The translations under genes were made by a program, and so were the position numbers. This document shows positions 1 through 8,328 of a stretch of DNA of 64,000 nucleotides, in pieces. The notes under the pieces were generated by a model, which saw only the letters and a program-made list of their open reading frames with translations, was not told where the DNA came from and ran no database searches. How positions within the stretch are numbered: position 1 is the first letter of the stretch; the number at the start of each line of letters is the position of its first letter. This DNA comes from DATAOG01 sp963782885 (GTDB lineage: Bacteria > Pseudomonadota > Alphaproteobacteria > Geminicoccales > Geminicoccaceae), in the NCBI GenBank assembly GCA_963782885.1, contig CAWALL010000019.1, positions 62,001-126,000 of the forward strand, in the 5' to 3' direction.

Positions 1-1077
1 TTGTCGCCGTAATAGAGGGCGTTGGGCATAGAACCTCTGGTGCTGGCAGCCCGAAGGGCACTGCGCTTCCTGGTAGCGCCCCAGGTTAGCGCCCGGGCAG
101 GGGGAGGTCAAATCTCTCCGACCCCTCCCACCGCGGACCCCGGCGGGGAGCCGAGCTTAGCCCACCCTTCACTGATGACCCGCAGAATGATGCGGTGGTA
201 GATGGCTGTGGGTAAATCGGTCCGGGCTTTCATGATCTGGTCGTCCGAGAGCCCGCCCTTCCGTAGCAGATCCTCAATGTCCAGGTTCCAGTCTCGCTCC
301 TTTCCACCAACCGCAGCCAGCGACAGTGCGTAGGATGCCCACGCCAGATCGAAGTCGTCCTCCGGATAGCCGAACACCCTCTTGAGCTGGCTCCTCATTC
401 CCATGATGGCCGGGTTTTGGTGAATATGTTCAATGATCTCCGCCCCCGCACGAAGGACGGGATCATCATCAGCACCAGCATCCTTTTGCGCCGCAAGGTC
501 GCGCGTTAGGATGGGCCGGCCCACGTGGAACGGCTTTTTGAACATCGGGTCGTCTGGATCGAGCAGCTTCCAAGTTACCTTCGCCATATGTTTCCAACTC
601 CATCTGAGGGCGGTTCCGTGTACCCCTAGCAGCAGGCCCCCGGTTTGATCCAGATCATTCCCCGGATTGGCTCAGGTTGCTGGTATTTGCAGGACGGTCC
701 GAAGGGTGGTACATCTAGGCCCGGCGGCGAGGCAACAGAACCCCGCGTTTTCAAGTGCTTAGCCGATCCAAAGGCGTTTCCCCTAGGGGACGCCAGAATT
801 TCTGCCGATTTCCAAGGCTTAGGCAGTGGCCATCCTTAGACTATCCTTAGATCTGGCCAAGGCGCAGCGATGCGCTGGATCTCCCTGAAGGACGCGCCCG
901 CCCTGATCGGGGGCGATTCAAGGCGCGAGGAACTTGGGCTGGCAGGCGCGGCCGGCGACGTGTCGGCGCGCCTTCGTCACGAGAACGGGACGAGCTCGCC
1001 CATGCGGTGTCAGCTCTGGCTGCTGACCGACCTGATCGACTGGGGCAGATCAAGCATTCGGTGGCCGAGACACCCCT
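1..1077. repeat. Direct repeat copy 1 (about 1,077 bp, period 1,158 bp)
   Basis: Positions 1-1077 recur at 1159-2235. By eye I find one difference, T at 686 against C at 1844. Identity ends abruptly after the heptamer cacccct at 1071-1077 and 2229-2235. The left edge coincides with the window edge, so the repeat may extend further left. Each copy contains one 159-aa minus-strand gene and about 490 bp upstream of it (588-1077) in which I see no convincing gene. I found no terminal inverted repeats, so I cannot name a transposon family. It may be a tandem segmental duplication. Confidence 0.95.
108..587 (-). CDS. Hypothetical protein, 159 aa, repeat copy 1
   Basis: I do not recognise this protein. 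It begins MAKVTWKLLDPDDPMFKKPF, is mixed acidic and basic, and has no signal peptide or membrane segment. The central part (about residues 45-125) looks alpha-helical, with the stretches RSQLKRVFGYPEDDFDLAWA and LRKGGLSDDQIMKARTDLP, and the C-terminus is glycine-rich. Its codon use looks less GC-biased than that of the housekeeping genes in this window. It is the only substantial gene in the repeat unit and is repeated identically at 1266-1745, so it may be the cargo of a mobile or amplified segment. That it is a real gene is inferred from its perfect conservation in two copies and its sensible protein composition. Confidence 0.55.
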   Translation of the reverse strand: MAKVTWKLLDPDDPMFKKPFHVGRPILTRDLAAQKDAGADDDPVLRAGAEIIEHIHQNPAIMGMRSQLKRVFGYPEDDFDLAWASYALSLAAVGGKERDWNLDIEDLLRKGGLSDDQIMKARTDLPTAIYHRIILRVISEGWAKLGSPPGSAVGGVGEI

Positions 1078-1141
1078 CTACCTCGATCCGCCGTTCAACA
1101 GCCAAGCTACCTACAACGTCCTGTTCCGAGCCCCGACCGCT
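1078..1141 (+). pseudogene. Fragment of an adenine-specific DNA methyltransferase (DPPF motif)
   Basis: The 81 bp between the two repeat copies (1078-1158) begin, in one frame, with the residues YLDPPFNSQATYNVLFRAP. This matches the catalytic motif IV region of amino-methyltransferases of the N4/N6-methylase family (DPPF followed by NS..YNVLF.AP). The residues after it (TASVGSQG, up to 1158) no longer resemble the family, and both flanks are repeat sequence. Only about 20 codons survive, so this is a scrap of a gene. It marks the place where repeat and non-repeat DNA were joined. Confidence 0.6.
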
Positions 1142-1158
1142 TCCGTAGGATCTCAAGG

Positions 1159-2235
1159 TTGTCGCCGTAATAGAGGGCGTTGGGCATAGAACCTCTGGTG
1201 CTGGCAGCCCGAAGGGCACTGCGCTTCCTGGTAGCGCCCCAGGTTAGCGCCCGGGCAGGGGGAGGTCAAATCTCTCCGACCCCTCCCACCGCGGACCCCG
1301 GCGGGGAGCCGAGCTTAGCCCACCCTTCACTGATGACCCGCAGAATGATGCGGTGGTAGATGGCTGTGGGTAAATCGGTCCGGGCTTTCATGATCTGGTC
1401 GTCCGAGAGCCCGCCCTTCCGTAGCAGATCCTCAATGTCCAGGTTCCAGTCTCGCTCCTTTCCACCAACCGCAGCCAGCGACAGTGCGTAGGATGCCCAC
1501 GCCAGATCGAAGTCGTCCTCCGGATAGCCGAACACCCTCTTGAGCTGGCTCCTCATTCCCATGATGGCCGGGTTTTGGTGAATATGTTCAATGATCTCCG
1601 CCCCCGCACGAAGGACGGGATCATCATCAGCACCAGCATCCTTTTGCGCCGCAAGGTCGCGCGTTAGGATGGGCCGGCCCACGTGGAACGGCTTTTTGAA
1701 CATCGGGTCGTCTGGATCGAGCAGCTTCCAAGTTACCTTCGCCATATGTTTCCAACTCCATCTGAGGGCGGTTCCGTGTACCCCTAGCAGCAGGCCCCCG
1801 GTTTGATCCAGATCATTCCCCGGATTGGCTCAGGTTGCTGGTACTTGCAGGACGGTCCGAAGGGTGGTACATCTAGGCCCGGCGGCGAGGCAACAGAACC
1901 CCGCGTTTTCAAGTGCTTAGCCGATCCAAAGGCGTTTCCCCTAGGGGACGCCAGAATTTCTGCCGATTTCCAAGGCTTAGGCAGTGGCCATCCTTAGACT
2001 ATCCTTAGATCTGGCCAAGGCGCAGCGATGCGCTGGATCTCCCTGAAGGACGCGCCCGCCCTGATCGGGGGCGATTCAAGGCGCGAGGAACTTGGGCTGG
2101 CAGGCGCGGCCGGCGACGTGTCGGCGCGCCTTCGTCACGAGAACGGGACGAGCTCGCCCATGCGGTGTCAGCTCTGGCTGCTGACCGACCTGATCGACTG
2201 GGGCAGATCAAGCATTCGGTGGCCGAGACACCCCT
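1159..2235. repeat. Direct repeat copy 2
   Basis: Near-identical second copy of 1-1077 (single difference C1844 against T686). It diverges from copy 1 at 2236, where unique DNA begins. The stretch 1746-2235, like 588-1077, holds no gene I can support. The short plus-strand reading frames there are conserved only because the whole unit is. Confidence 0.95.
1266..1745 (-). CDS. Hypothetical protein, 159 aa, repeat copy 2
   Basis: Identical in protein sequence to the gene at 108-587 and of unknown function. It sits at the same place in the second repeat unit, with the same upstream DNA, so whatever drives copy 1 should also drive copy 2. Absolute identity over 480 bp means the duplication is recent or kept uniform by gene conversion. 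Confidence 0.55.
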   Translation of the reverse strand: MAKVTWKLLDPDDPMFKKPFHVGRPILTRDLAAQKDAGADDDPVLRAGAEIIEHIHQNPAIMGMRSQLKRVFGYPEDDFDLAWASYALSLAAVGGKERDWNLDIEDLLRKGGLSDDQIMKARTDLPTAIYHRIILRVISEGWAKLGSPPGSAVGGVGEI

Positions 2236-2574
2236 ACAACCCGCGAGGCCCTATAATCCGGCGTTTCGACAATACGAGGGGACCACCTACTATCCCGTTG
2301 CGATCGAGATCGACCGGCTCTCTCTGATCGAGACGTTCGGAGAACCGGTCGAGAAGGCGGTGCGGCCGGCCGCCCGGCGCGCATGGCGCGGTATCGACGA
2401 CGCTCCCCTCATCGCCCGGATGCGCGAGCTCGTACAAAGCAGGCGCGCGCAGTCGCGCCTCGCCGCGGCTCAGAGCTGGCGCCCAAGGCGCTCGGGAACG
2501 GCAGCCTCGAATCCAAGGCTACCCGCCTGCATCGCAAGTACCAGGAGCAGATCTCTTCAGAGAAGTTCTAGCGT
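2236..2574. other. Unique stretch between repeat copy 2 and the IS630 remnant; no confident gene
   Basis: This begins where repeat copy 2 ends. The plus frame that runs in from 2165 stays open to 2590 (ending ...RSSSVVSQK), and a second frame from 2383 to 2571 ends LHRKYQEQISSEKF. Neither looks like a known family. The second has a plausible protein-like C-terminus rich in Lys, Glu and Gln. It may be the 3' remnant of a gene whose 5' part was replaced by the repeat. Nothing else is visible. Confidence 0.3.
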
Positions 2575-2990
2575 AGTGTCCCAGAAATAACGTGGGTAAT
2601 GTTTCGTACGGCGGCATGTTGTTCCCCGGGCAGCAGGGGGAGCAGCATGGGCCGGCCACGCAAGCAGGAGATCGAGCTGACCGCGGTCGAACGAGCCAGC
2701 CTGAGCGATCTGCTGCGATCGCGAACCGCCCCACAGGGCTTGGTGCGGCGAGCGCGCATCGTGCTGGCGTCAGCACAAGGCATCTCGAACACCGCGATTG
2801 CGCGCGAGGTGGGCCTCTCGATCCCGGCGAACGGGCACTGGCGCAAGCGCTTGCTCGAGCGGGGCCTGGCCGGGCTCTACGGCGAGCAGCGGCCGGGCCG
2901 CCCGCGCGACCATGATGACGCGGCTGTAGCGCGCCTGCTGGCCACTGTGCTGCAGAGCCGCCCCACGGTCGGTACGCACTGGACCGTTCG
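2575..2990 (+). mobile_element. IS630-type insertion sequence remnant (left part)
   Basis: The transposase N-terminus starts at ATG 2647 with MGRPRKQEIELTAVERASL, then the helix-turn-helix stretch AIAREVGLSIPANGHWRKR, then GLYGEQRPGRPRDHDDAAVA. This is the usual order of the N-terminal DNA-binding half of IS630-family transposases. Similarity ends near THWTVR at about 2989, and the DDE catalytic half is absent. The 70 bp upstream (beginning tagtgtccc at about 2575) would be the left end of the element, but I cannot verify an inverted repeat because the right end is missing. What survives can bind DNA at most; it cannot transpose. Confidence 0.75.
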
Positions 2991-3744
2991 CGGCGCGGCC
3001 GCGGGCGCGTCCGGAGGTGGCGGCGCGAACGTCTGGCCCTGGCATGGTGGTGGCGGCGGCGGGGGTGGCATCGCCAAGATGATCACCAGCATTTCCGACC
3101 TGCCGTCGGGTGCCTATTGCTATGGCCTCGGTCAGGCCGGCGGCCACAACGACACCAATTCGGGGGCCGCCGGCGCGTCGACGATCCTGCGCACCTGCGC
3201 CGATGCGAACCAGACCGACGCGACCGGTGTGCTGCTGATTGCCGGCGGCGGTGGCGGCGGCGGGGCGGCCTCGGTCGCAAACGGCGGCACCGGAAATAGC
3301 GGCGGCCTGGCGTTCTCCACGACGACGAATTCCTGTCCACCCTCCTGCGCCCCGGGTAGCACGCAGGACGGCGGTGGCACCGGCAGCAACAGTGGCGCCA
3401 AGGGGATTGGCAGCACCAGCTACAGCTGCTCCGGTGAGAACAACAGCGCGACCGGGGTCTGGGGCAGCAGCGGCCCGGGAGGCAAGGCCGGCGACGGTGA
3501 AGACTGGGGCACCCCGCCCTGGGGACAGGGAGACCCGCTCGTCACCGGCAACACCGGCCAGGGTGGGCGCAACGACAAGTCCAACTGTTCACCGATCGGC
3601 TCCGGCGGTGGCGGCTATGGCGGGGGCGCCGTGGGTAACGGTGCCGGCGGTGGCAGCTTCGCCGCCAAATCGACGGCGACGCCGCCGTCGCAGGGCACGC
3701 ATAGTGGTGGCGGCTTCCTGACGTTCGAGTTCGCGCTCCAATAG
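2647..3744 (+). pseudogene. Chimeric ORF: IS630 transposase N-terminus fused in frame to a glycine-rich secreted-protein C-terminus
   Basis: One open frame of 365 codons from ATG 2647. Residues 1 to about 114 are IS630 transposase, and the rest is a glycine-rich protein. The glycine part has runs of G7-G8, cysteines (SCPPSC, YSCSGENN), the phrase VLLIAGGGGGGGAA and ends SGGGFLTFEFALQ. The LLIAGGGGGG pattern recalls the glycine-rich fold seen in ALK-type extracellular regions and in the protein at 4042-5473. The native 5' end of the glycine-rich gene, with any signal peptide, has been replaced. If translated the product would be cytoplasmic and chimeric. An alternative start at 2599 adds 16 residues, but ATG 2647 fits the transposase family. 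Confidence 0.6.
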
Positions 3745-3833
3745 GCGGTGGTCGCCGACGCGAGGGAACTCGGGAGGGCGCTCCATGCCCGCTGGTCCGC
3801 GCGGCCGCGGGCCGGATTGAAAATCGGGAGGTG

Positions 3834-3989
3834 ATGAACATGCGCTGGAGTCTTCTGCTCGCCGGCGCGCCGTCCGTCGTGCTTTGGCGCCGCGCTGCAG
3901 CCGCGGTGCCCTTCACGCGGCCGGACAACCCGAGCGCCGGCGCGGGCTTCATCCCGATCACCTTCGACCTCGGCGCGTGCGCCGGGTAG
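3834..3989 (+). CDS. Small hypothetical secreted peptide, 51 aa
   Basis: ATG 3834 follows a good ribosome binding site (cgggaggtg). The product starts MNMRWSLLLAGAPSVVLWRR, which could be a short hydrophobic export signal, then AAAAVPF and a tail ending ITFDLGACAG before TAG. I do not recognise it. It lies between the two glycine-rich genes in a zone where frameshifts are common, so it may be the 5' end of a longer broken gene. The rest of 3745-4041 shows nothing else. Confidence 0.35.
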   Translation: MNMRWSLLLAGAPSVVLWRRAAAAVPFTRPDNPSAGAGFIPITFDLGACAG

Positions 3990-4041
3990 TCACCTTCGGC
4001 CTGCGTCGGCCCGGTGAAACGCCAGGAAGGGAGCACAAAAG

Positions 4042-5473
4042 ATGGGACCAAAGTTGACATGGGCCGCGGCCGACGTGGCTGCGCTGGCGCTGATGGGCGC
4101 GTTGATCGGCCCGGCGCCAGCGAGGGCCGCGGACCCGCAGGCGTCGGACGCCTGCGGGCAGGCGGGCCTGAGCGCGGAACAACAGCGCGCCTGCGCCTCG
4201 TCCGAGGCGACGCCTGCCAGCGTGCGCGGCCCGGCGAGTGCCTTGTCGCCGGAGACTGCCTGCGAGAACGGCAAGCTGCGCGCCGCGGGCGCCTACGCCG
4301 AGTGCCTGGCGCGGGCCGCGAGCACGGCCAACGCCGTCGGCGGCGAGCTCGACGACGCTCCGGTCGAGCGCTGCAATGACCGCTTCGACCGGGTCTTCGA
4401 GTGGGGCGGAGGCTCACGGCGCCTGTCGGACCGCGGGCGGTCCGGCGACGTTGCGGGGTCCGATCCGGGGGCAGATCGAGGACACGCTCGCGGTCGTCAA
4501 AAGCGGGCCGGGCTGTCCGGAGATTCCCTACCTCTCGCTCAACACCTACGTCTGCGTGTTGAACTCATCGTTTGGCGGCTCGCGCAGCGCGATCGATCTG
4601 GAGGCGGTCCTCCGCCAGATCAAGGCCCGCTGGGGCCCTGGCAGCGTCACCGACAATTCCGTCGTCTGGATCGAAGCCTGGGGCGGCGATGGCGGTCGCG
4701 GCGCCAGCGCCCACGGCGGTGATGGGGGGGCCGGCGGCTACGCGCAGACGACGACCACGGTCGACCACCTGCGAGAGTTCTTCGGGACATCCGAGCTCTA
4801 CTACTATCTCGGGAAGAATGGCAGCGGGCTCAACGGGGGCGGTGGCGGTACCGGCACGCTCGTGACCGTCAACAACTTGACGCAAGACCAAGCCAGCTTC
4901 GGCACCACGCTGGCCCTCGCCGGCGGCGGCGGAGGGGGTGGCGCCGGCCGCCAGGCGAGCGTCTGCAAATCCAAGCAGGTCTATGGCGCCGCAGGCGGAG
5001 CTGGCGGGGAGGCGATTTCGACCCTCGCTACGGCCGCGTTCGGGGCCGGCGCGAAGGGTGGCGAGCGCCGCAACCAAAACTACAGCGGCAGCGGCGGCGG
5101 CAGCATTTCCGGGGCTGGCGGTGCCGTCAACGCCAAAGGCAGCGCGAGCGTCGGTGACGACGGCATGGCCGCGCTCGGGGGCCCGGGCGGCAACCACGAG
5201 GGTCCGTATGGAGGCTTCATCAACCAGAGCGGGGTGACGATCACGGAGTCCGGCGGCCAGGGCGGTGGCCCCGGGTACGACACTGGCGGCGGTGGTGGTG
5301 GCGGCGGCTATGGCGGCGGCGGCGGCGCCCAAGGCATCGGCGACACGGATTGCGTCGCCGGCGGCGGCGGCAGCATGGCCAGAGCCTCGGCGGTAAGCTG
5401 CCCCCGCAGCCGGTCGCCCTATCCGCCGGCGGGGACCGTCAGGATCCTTGTCGATGCGGGTTCATGCAACTGA
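4042..5473 (+). pseudogene. Secreted glycine-rich protein, frameshifted (one extra G near 4403-4406)
   Basis: ATG 4042 opens a signal peptide (ALALMGALIGPAPARAADP, cleavage after ARA). A cysteine-containing helical domain follows with KLRAAGAYAECLARAASTA and CNDRFDRVFEW. In the G4 run at 4403-4406 the frame breaks. Removing one G restores EWAEAHGACRTAGGPATL, which matches the usual form of this cysteine repeat (AxGxCxTxGD), and then runs on to the stop at 5471-5473. The C-terminal 300 residues are glycine-rich, with ELYYYLGKNG, LALAGGGGGGGAG and GGGGGGYGGGGGA. The intact protein would be about 477 aa and exported. Its glycine domain resembles the one cut by the IS element upstream, suggesting paralogues. 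Confidence 0.6.
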
Positions 5474-5513
5474 GCTCCGATCTGCGCTCAACTCCATCAG
5501 AGGAATCGCAGAC

Positions 5514-7142
5514 ATGAAACGGATCGCCTATGTCACGATCGCATCGCTCTGCTCGCCGATGTTCGCCGCCGCCTATGGTGGTGACGTCACCAGAGATTTC
5601 TGCAAGGGCTTCGAAACCAAGCTCGAGCGCTTGTGCGACATCGATGAAACCTCCTGCGATCGGCTGACGACGGCTTTCAACGCGGCTTGCGGTGCGGTCG
5701 GGACGATTTACGCCTCGCCGGCGGCCGACAGCCCGGCGCTCGATCTGCTCCGCGAGAACTACGACGTGGTCAGGTCGACCAGAACCTGCCGGCGCGAATT
5801 GTCGCCGCACCGGTGGTGGTCGCGGCGCCGGACCTCGATGATCCGGCTTTCACCTCATTGCTGAACTTCGCCCACGACGCCGGACGGACGGTCGCGATCG
5901 TCGATGCGACCCAGGACGAGGCCGACCGCTTCGCCCGCTTTTTCGGCGACAGCGGCGCGAACTGTGCCCCGGCCAGCGGCGCCTCCACAATCGAGCTCTA
6001 TGGCCTGCAGGAATCGCGCGCCCGCAAGCCGCCCTTGAGCTCCAGCTATTGCCTGGTCGGGCTGACCTCGCTCGACCGGTCCGGCGAGCGTTCCGCGCTG
6101 CACTGGCTGCGCCAGCGTTTCGCCGCGAGCGCCCCCGCGCCGACCCCACCTGAGCCGAGCGCCGGCGTTGCCGGCTCCAACAACATCGTCGACCTCGCGA
6201 CCGCGGTCCACTGCTCGTTCATGAACAACAACGACCCCGCCGGCCAGGGGCGGATCATGACCGAGGACGCCTATGTCACGGGTGCGAGATCCTTCCTCAA
6301 CTCCGAGGATATCTACTACGTCCAGGACGAGCTCCAATACACGCAGGGCAGATCGACCGATCCGGACTATGGTTTCCAGGTGACCCGTTTGGCGCCACCG
6401 GCGTCCTCAATTTCCGGCGCGGGCTGTCGAAATCCCAGCCGTCGACCGTCACGGAATACCAGAACTCCTTCACCAACAACACCACCACGACGATCAGCGT
6501 CTCGGTCGGGTTCAACGCCGCCCAGGGCCCGAGCGGCACCATCGGCACGAGCGTGACCCAAGGCGAATCGAACAGCTTCAGCATCCCGCCGACGACGATC
6601 CTGAACAATTCCGTGAACCCGCTGCCGGCCTGGCAGTTTCACCGCCAGAACACCACCGGCAACACCTTCGACCCGCAGACAGCTGGTTCTGGACCGTGCC
6701 TTGGGACGACTATGCCGACGGCGGTGCCGGCAGCAGCGGCAGGCTGCAGTTCACGTCCGCGCTCGTGATGGGAGATTTCGTCGGCGAGACCGCCTGTTCG
6801 GTGCCGTACCCCTTCGAAGGCAATCGCGAGGTCGGCAAGCCATTGATCACCAGCGTCGATCCCACGACCGTGCACCGCGGGCAGAAGTTCACGATCACCG
6901 GGGCCCAGCTCTATCCCGGGATGACGAACGCGATTCTGCTGGGCGGCACCAGCGTCGGCGCCAGCAACTTCACCGACAACGGCGAGACGGCGCCGGACAG
7001 CGGCGTCTTTACGGTCGACGTCATCGTGCCGGGGAGCCAGCACACTGGCAACAACAGCGTCGTGGCGCAGCAGACCTTCAACAGTACGGCGCGTTTCTCG
7101 AATGTCGACAAGAGCGTCGTCGTGACACCTGCCTCGGACTGA
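5514..7142 (+). pseudogene. Secreted protein with C-terminal IPT/TIG domain, three -1 frameshifts
   Basis: Starts at ATG 5514 with signal peptide MKRIAYVTIASLCSPMFAAA. The protein-like frame must be changed three times, each time one base back: at about 5766-5771 (ENYDVV to QVDQNLPARIVAA), at 6374-6380 (DPDYGF to GDPFGATGVLNF) and at 6676-6680 (TFDPQ to DSWFWTVPWDDY). Three single-base losses bring the gene back to its original frame, which then runs to TGA 7140-7142. The middle contains STVTEYQNSFTNNTTTT and a Thr/Asn/Ser-rich beta region. The end has PLITSVDPTTVHRGQKFTI and GAQLYPG, typical of an IPT/TIG beta-sandwich. The reconstructed product is about 540 aa. Ligand unknown; it follows the glycine-rich genes on the same strand. 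Confidence 0.6.
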
Positions 7143-7261
7143 TCGCGCGCAGGCCCCAAGAGGGCCCATCCGCGAGGGAAAACGCTGGCTGCTGGCCGTG
7201 GGCTCTCAGGTACGGCCGCGGCCAAGCGGGCCGCCATGGCGGGCCGAGACCAGCGCCAGGC

Positions 7262-8233
7262 CTAAGCAGGCAGCTCGGCCGGCGTGAGGGACAGGTAGCG
7301 AATCCGCCGTCGGTTCCAGGTGTAGGTGATGTGGATGCGGCGGTCCGGCCCCTGGATCACCGCGGGATAGGAGTATTCGCCCGGACCGTCCTCCAGGACC
7401 CGCGCGGGCTGCCAGCGGCGGCCATCGTCGGAGACGGCGAGGTCGAGCGGTGTCCGGGCCGCCTGGGCGTGGTTGTAGACCAGGAGCGCCCGCCCGTCCG
7501 CGAGGACCACCGCGTCGATCCCGCTGTCGGGATTGGGGTCGGGCGGAGCCGGCTCCAGCTGTGGCCGCCGTCGCTCGACCAGGCCTCGGCGATCGCGCCA
7601 TGGCGGCTCCGGCAGAGCAGCTGCAGGCGGCCGTCCGGCCAGTCGAGCAGGCTGGGTTGGATCGCGCCGAAGCGCCAGCGCGCGCCGAGCGCGGGCAGGC
7701 GCTCCCAGGTCCGGCCGAGGTCGCGCGTGCGCTCGAGGTGGCAGCGCCAGCCACGATGCTCGGTGCTCGAGGGACAGAGCAGAGAGCTCGACCGGCTTGT
7801 TCTTGATCGGGCCGAGAATGCCGTCGGGCAGCCGCTCGGGCGGCGACCAGCTCCGGCCATCGTCGCCCGAGCCGGTCAGCATGCCCCACCAGGCGCGCGG
7901 GCTCGGGCCGACCTTGTAGAACAGCAGCAGCGGCCCCCCTGCCCGCGCCTGCCAGAGCACCGGGTTCCAGCAGGGCTGCCGGCGGCCCGCCCGATCGCTC
8001 CCGGCCGCCACCAGCGCCGGTTCCTGCCAGCGACCGTCCAGCTCGCGGGCGAGCCAGATCGCGACCTCGGGATCGCCCTCGTGGGGCCCGCCGAACCAGG
8101 CCCCGACCAGCCCCGCCGGGGTCAGCGCGATGGTCGAGGCGTGCGCCGAGGCGAACGGCGCGCGCTCGAAGACGAAGCCGGGCGTCATGCGATCGGCGCT
8201 GCTCCAGGCGGGGGTCGGATGGGCCGGCATCAT
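7262..8233 (-). pseudogene. Sialidase-like (BNR, GH33-type) protein with two compensating frameshifts
   Basis: The N-terminal part HASTIALTPAGLVGAWFGG, EGDPEVAIWL, WNPVLW and LLLFYKVG, and the C-terminal part DSGIDAVVLADGRALLVYN, fit the sialidase-like beta-propeller family acting on neutral or plant-type glycans. The middle is in the wrong frame. The family sequence (CPSSTEHRGWRCHLERTRDL, RTWERL, FGAIQPSLLDWPDGRLQLL, GGHSWSRL) is read in the next frame between about 7785 and 7540. The two shifts cancel, so the DNA shows one long open frame although the protein would be scrambled for about 80 residues. The first may be a short deletion inside VELS..LLCPSS. Start is uncertain (8233, 8188 or upstream to 8296). 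Confidence 0.6.
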
Positions 8234-8328
8234 CCTACGCGGGCCGCAGGCCCGGACCAACCGGCCGGTCTTTCCTTGCCGTCCCGGCTGCTCCATAGTT
8301 GGTCGGGGAGTGCAGCCGGACGGGAACC

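Noticed and set aside
645..839. 64-codon plus-strand ORF in each repeat copy
   Set aside because: Conserved only because the repeat is identical. The single base difference is silent in this frame, but one site proves nothing, and there is no ribosome binding site or family match.
1..2235. Transposon with terminal inverted repeats
   Set aside because: The left end (ttgtcgccgt) and the reverse complement of the right end (aggggtgtct) do not match, and no transposase lies in the unit.
4565..5332. 255-codon minus-strand Ala/Gly-rich frame
   Set aside because: Antisense of glycine codons (GGC read as GCC); the plus strand has the signal peptide and cysteine motif.
5514..7142. Programmed -1 frameshifting in the TIG-domain gene
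   Set aside because: None of the three break points shows a slippery heptamer of the X-XXY-YYZ type with a following hairpin that I can see, and three such sites in one gene would be unprecedented.
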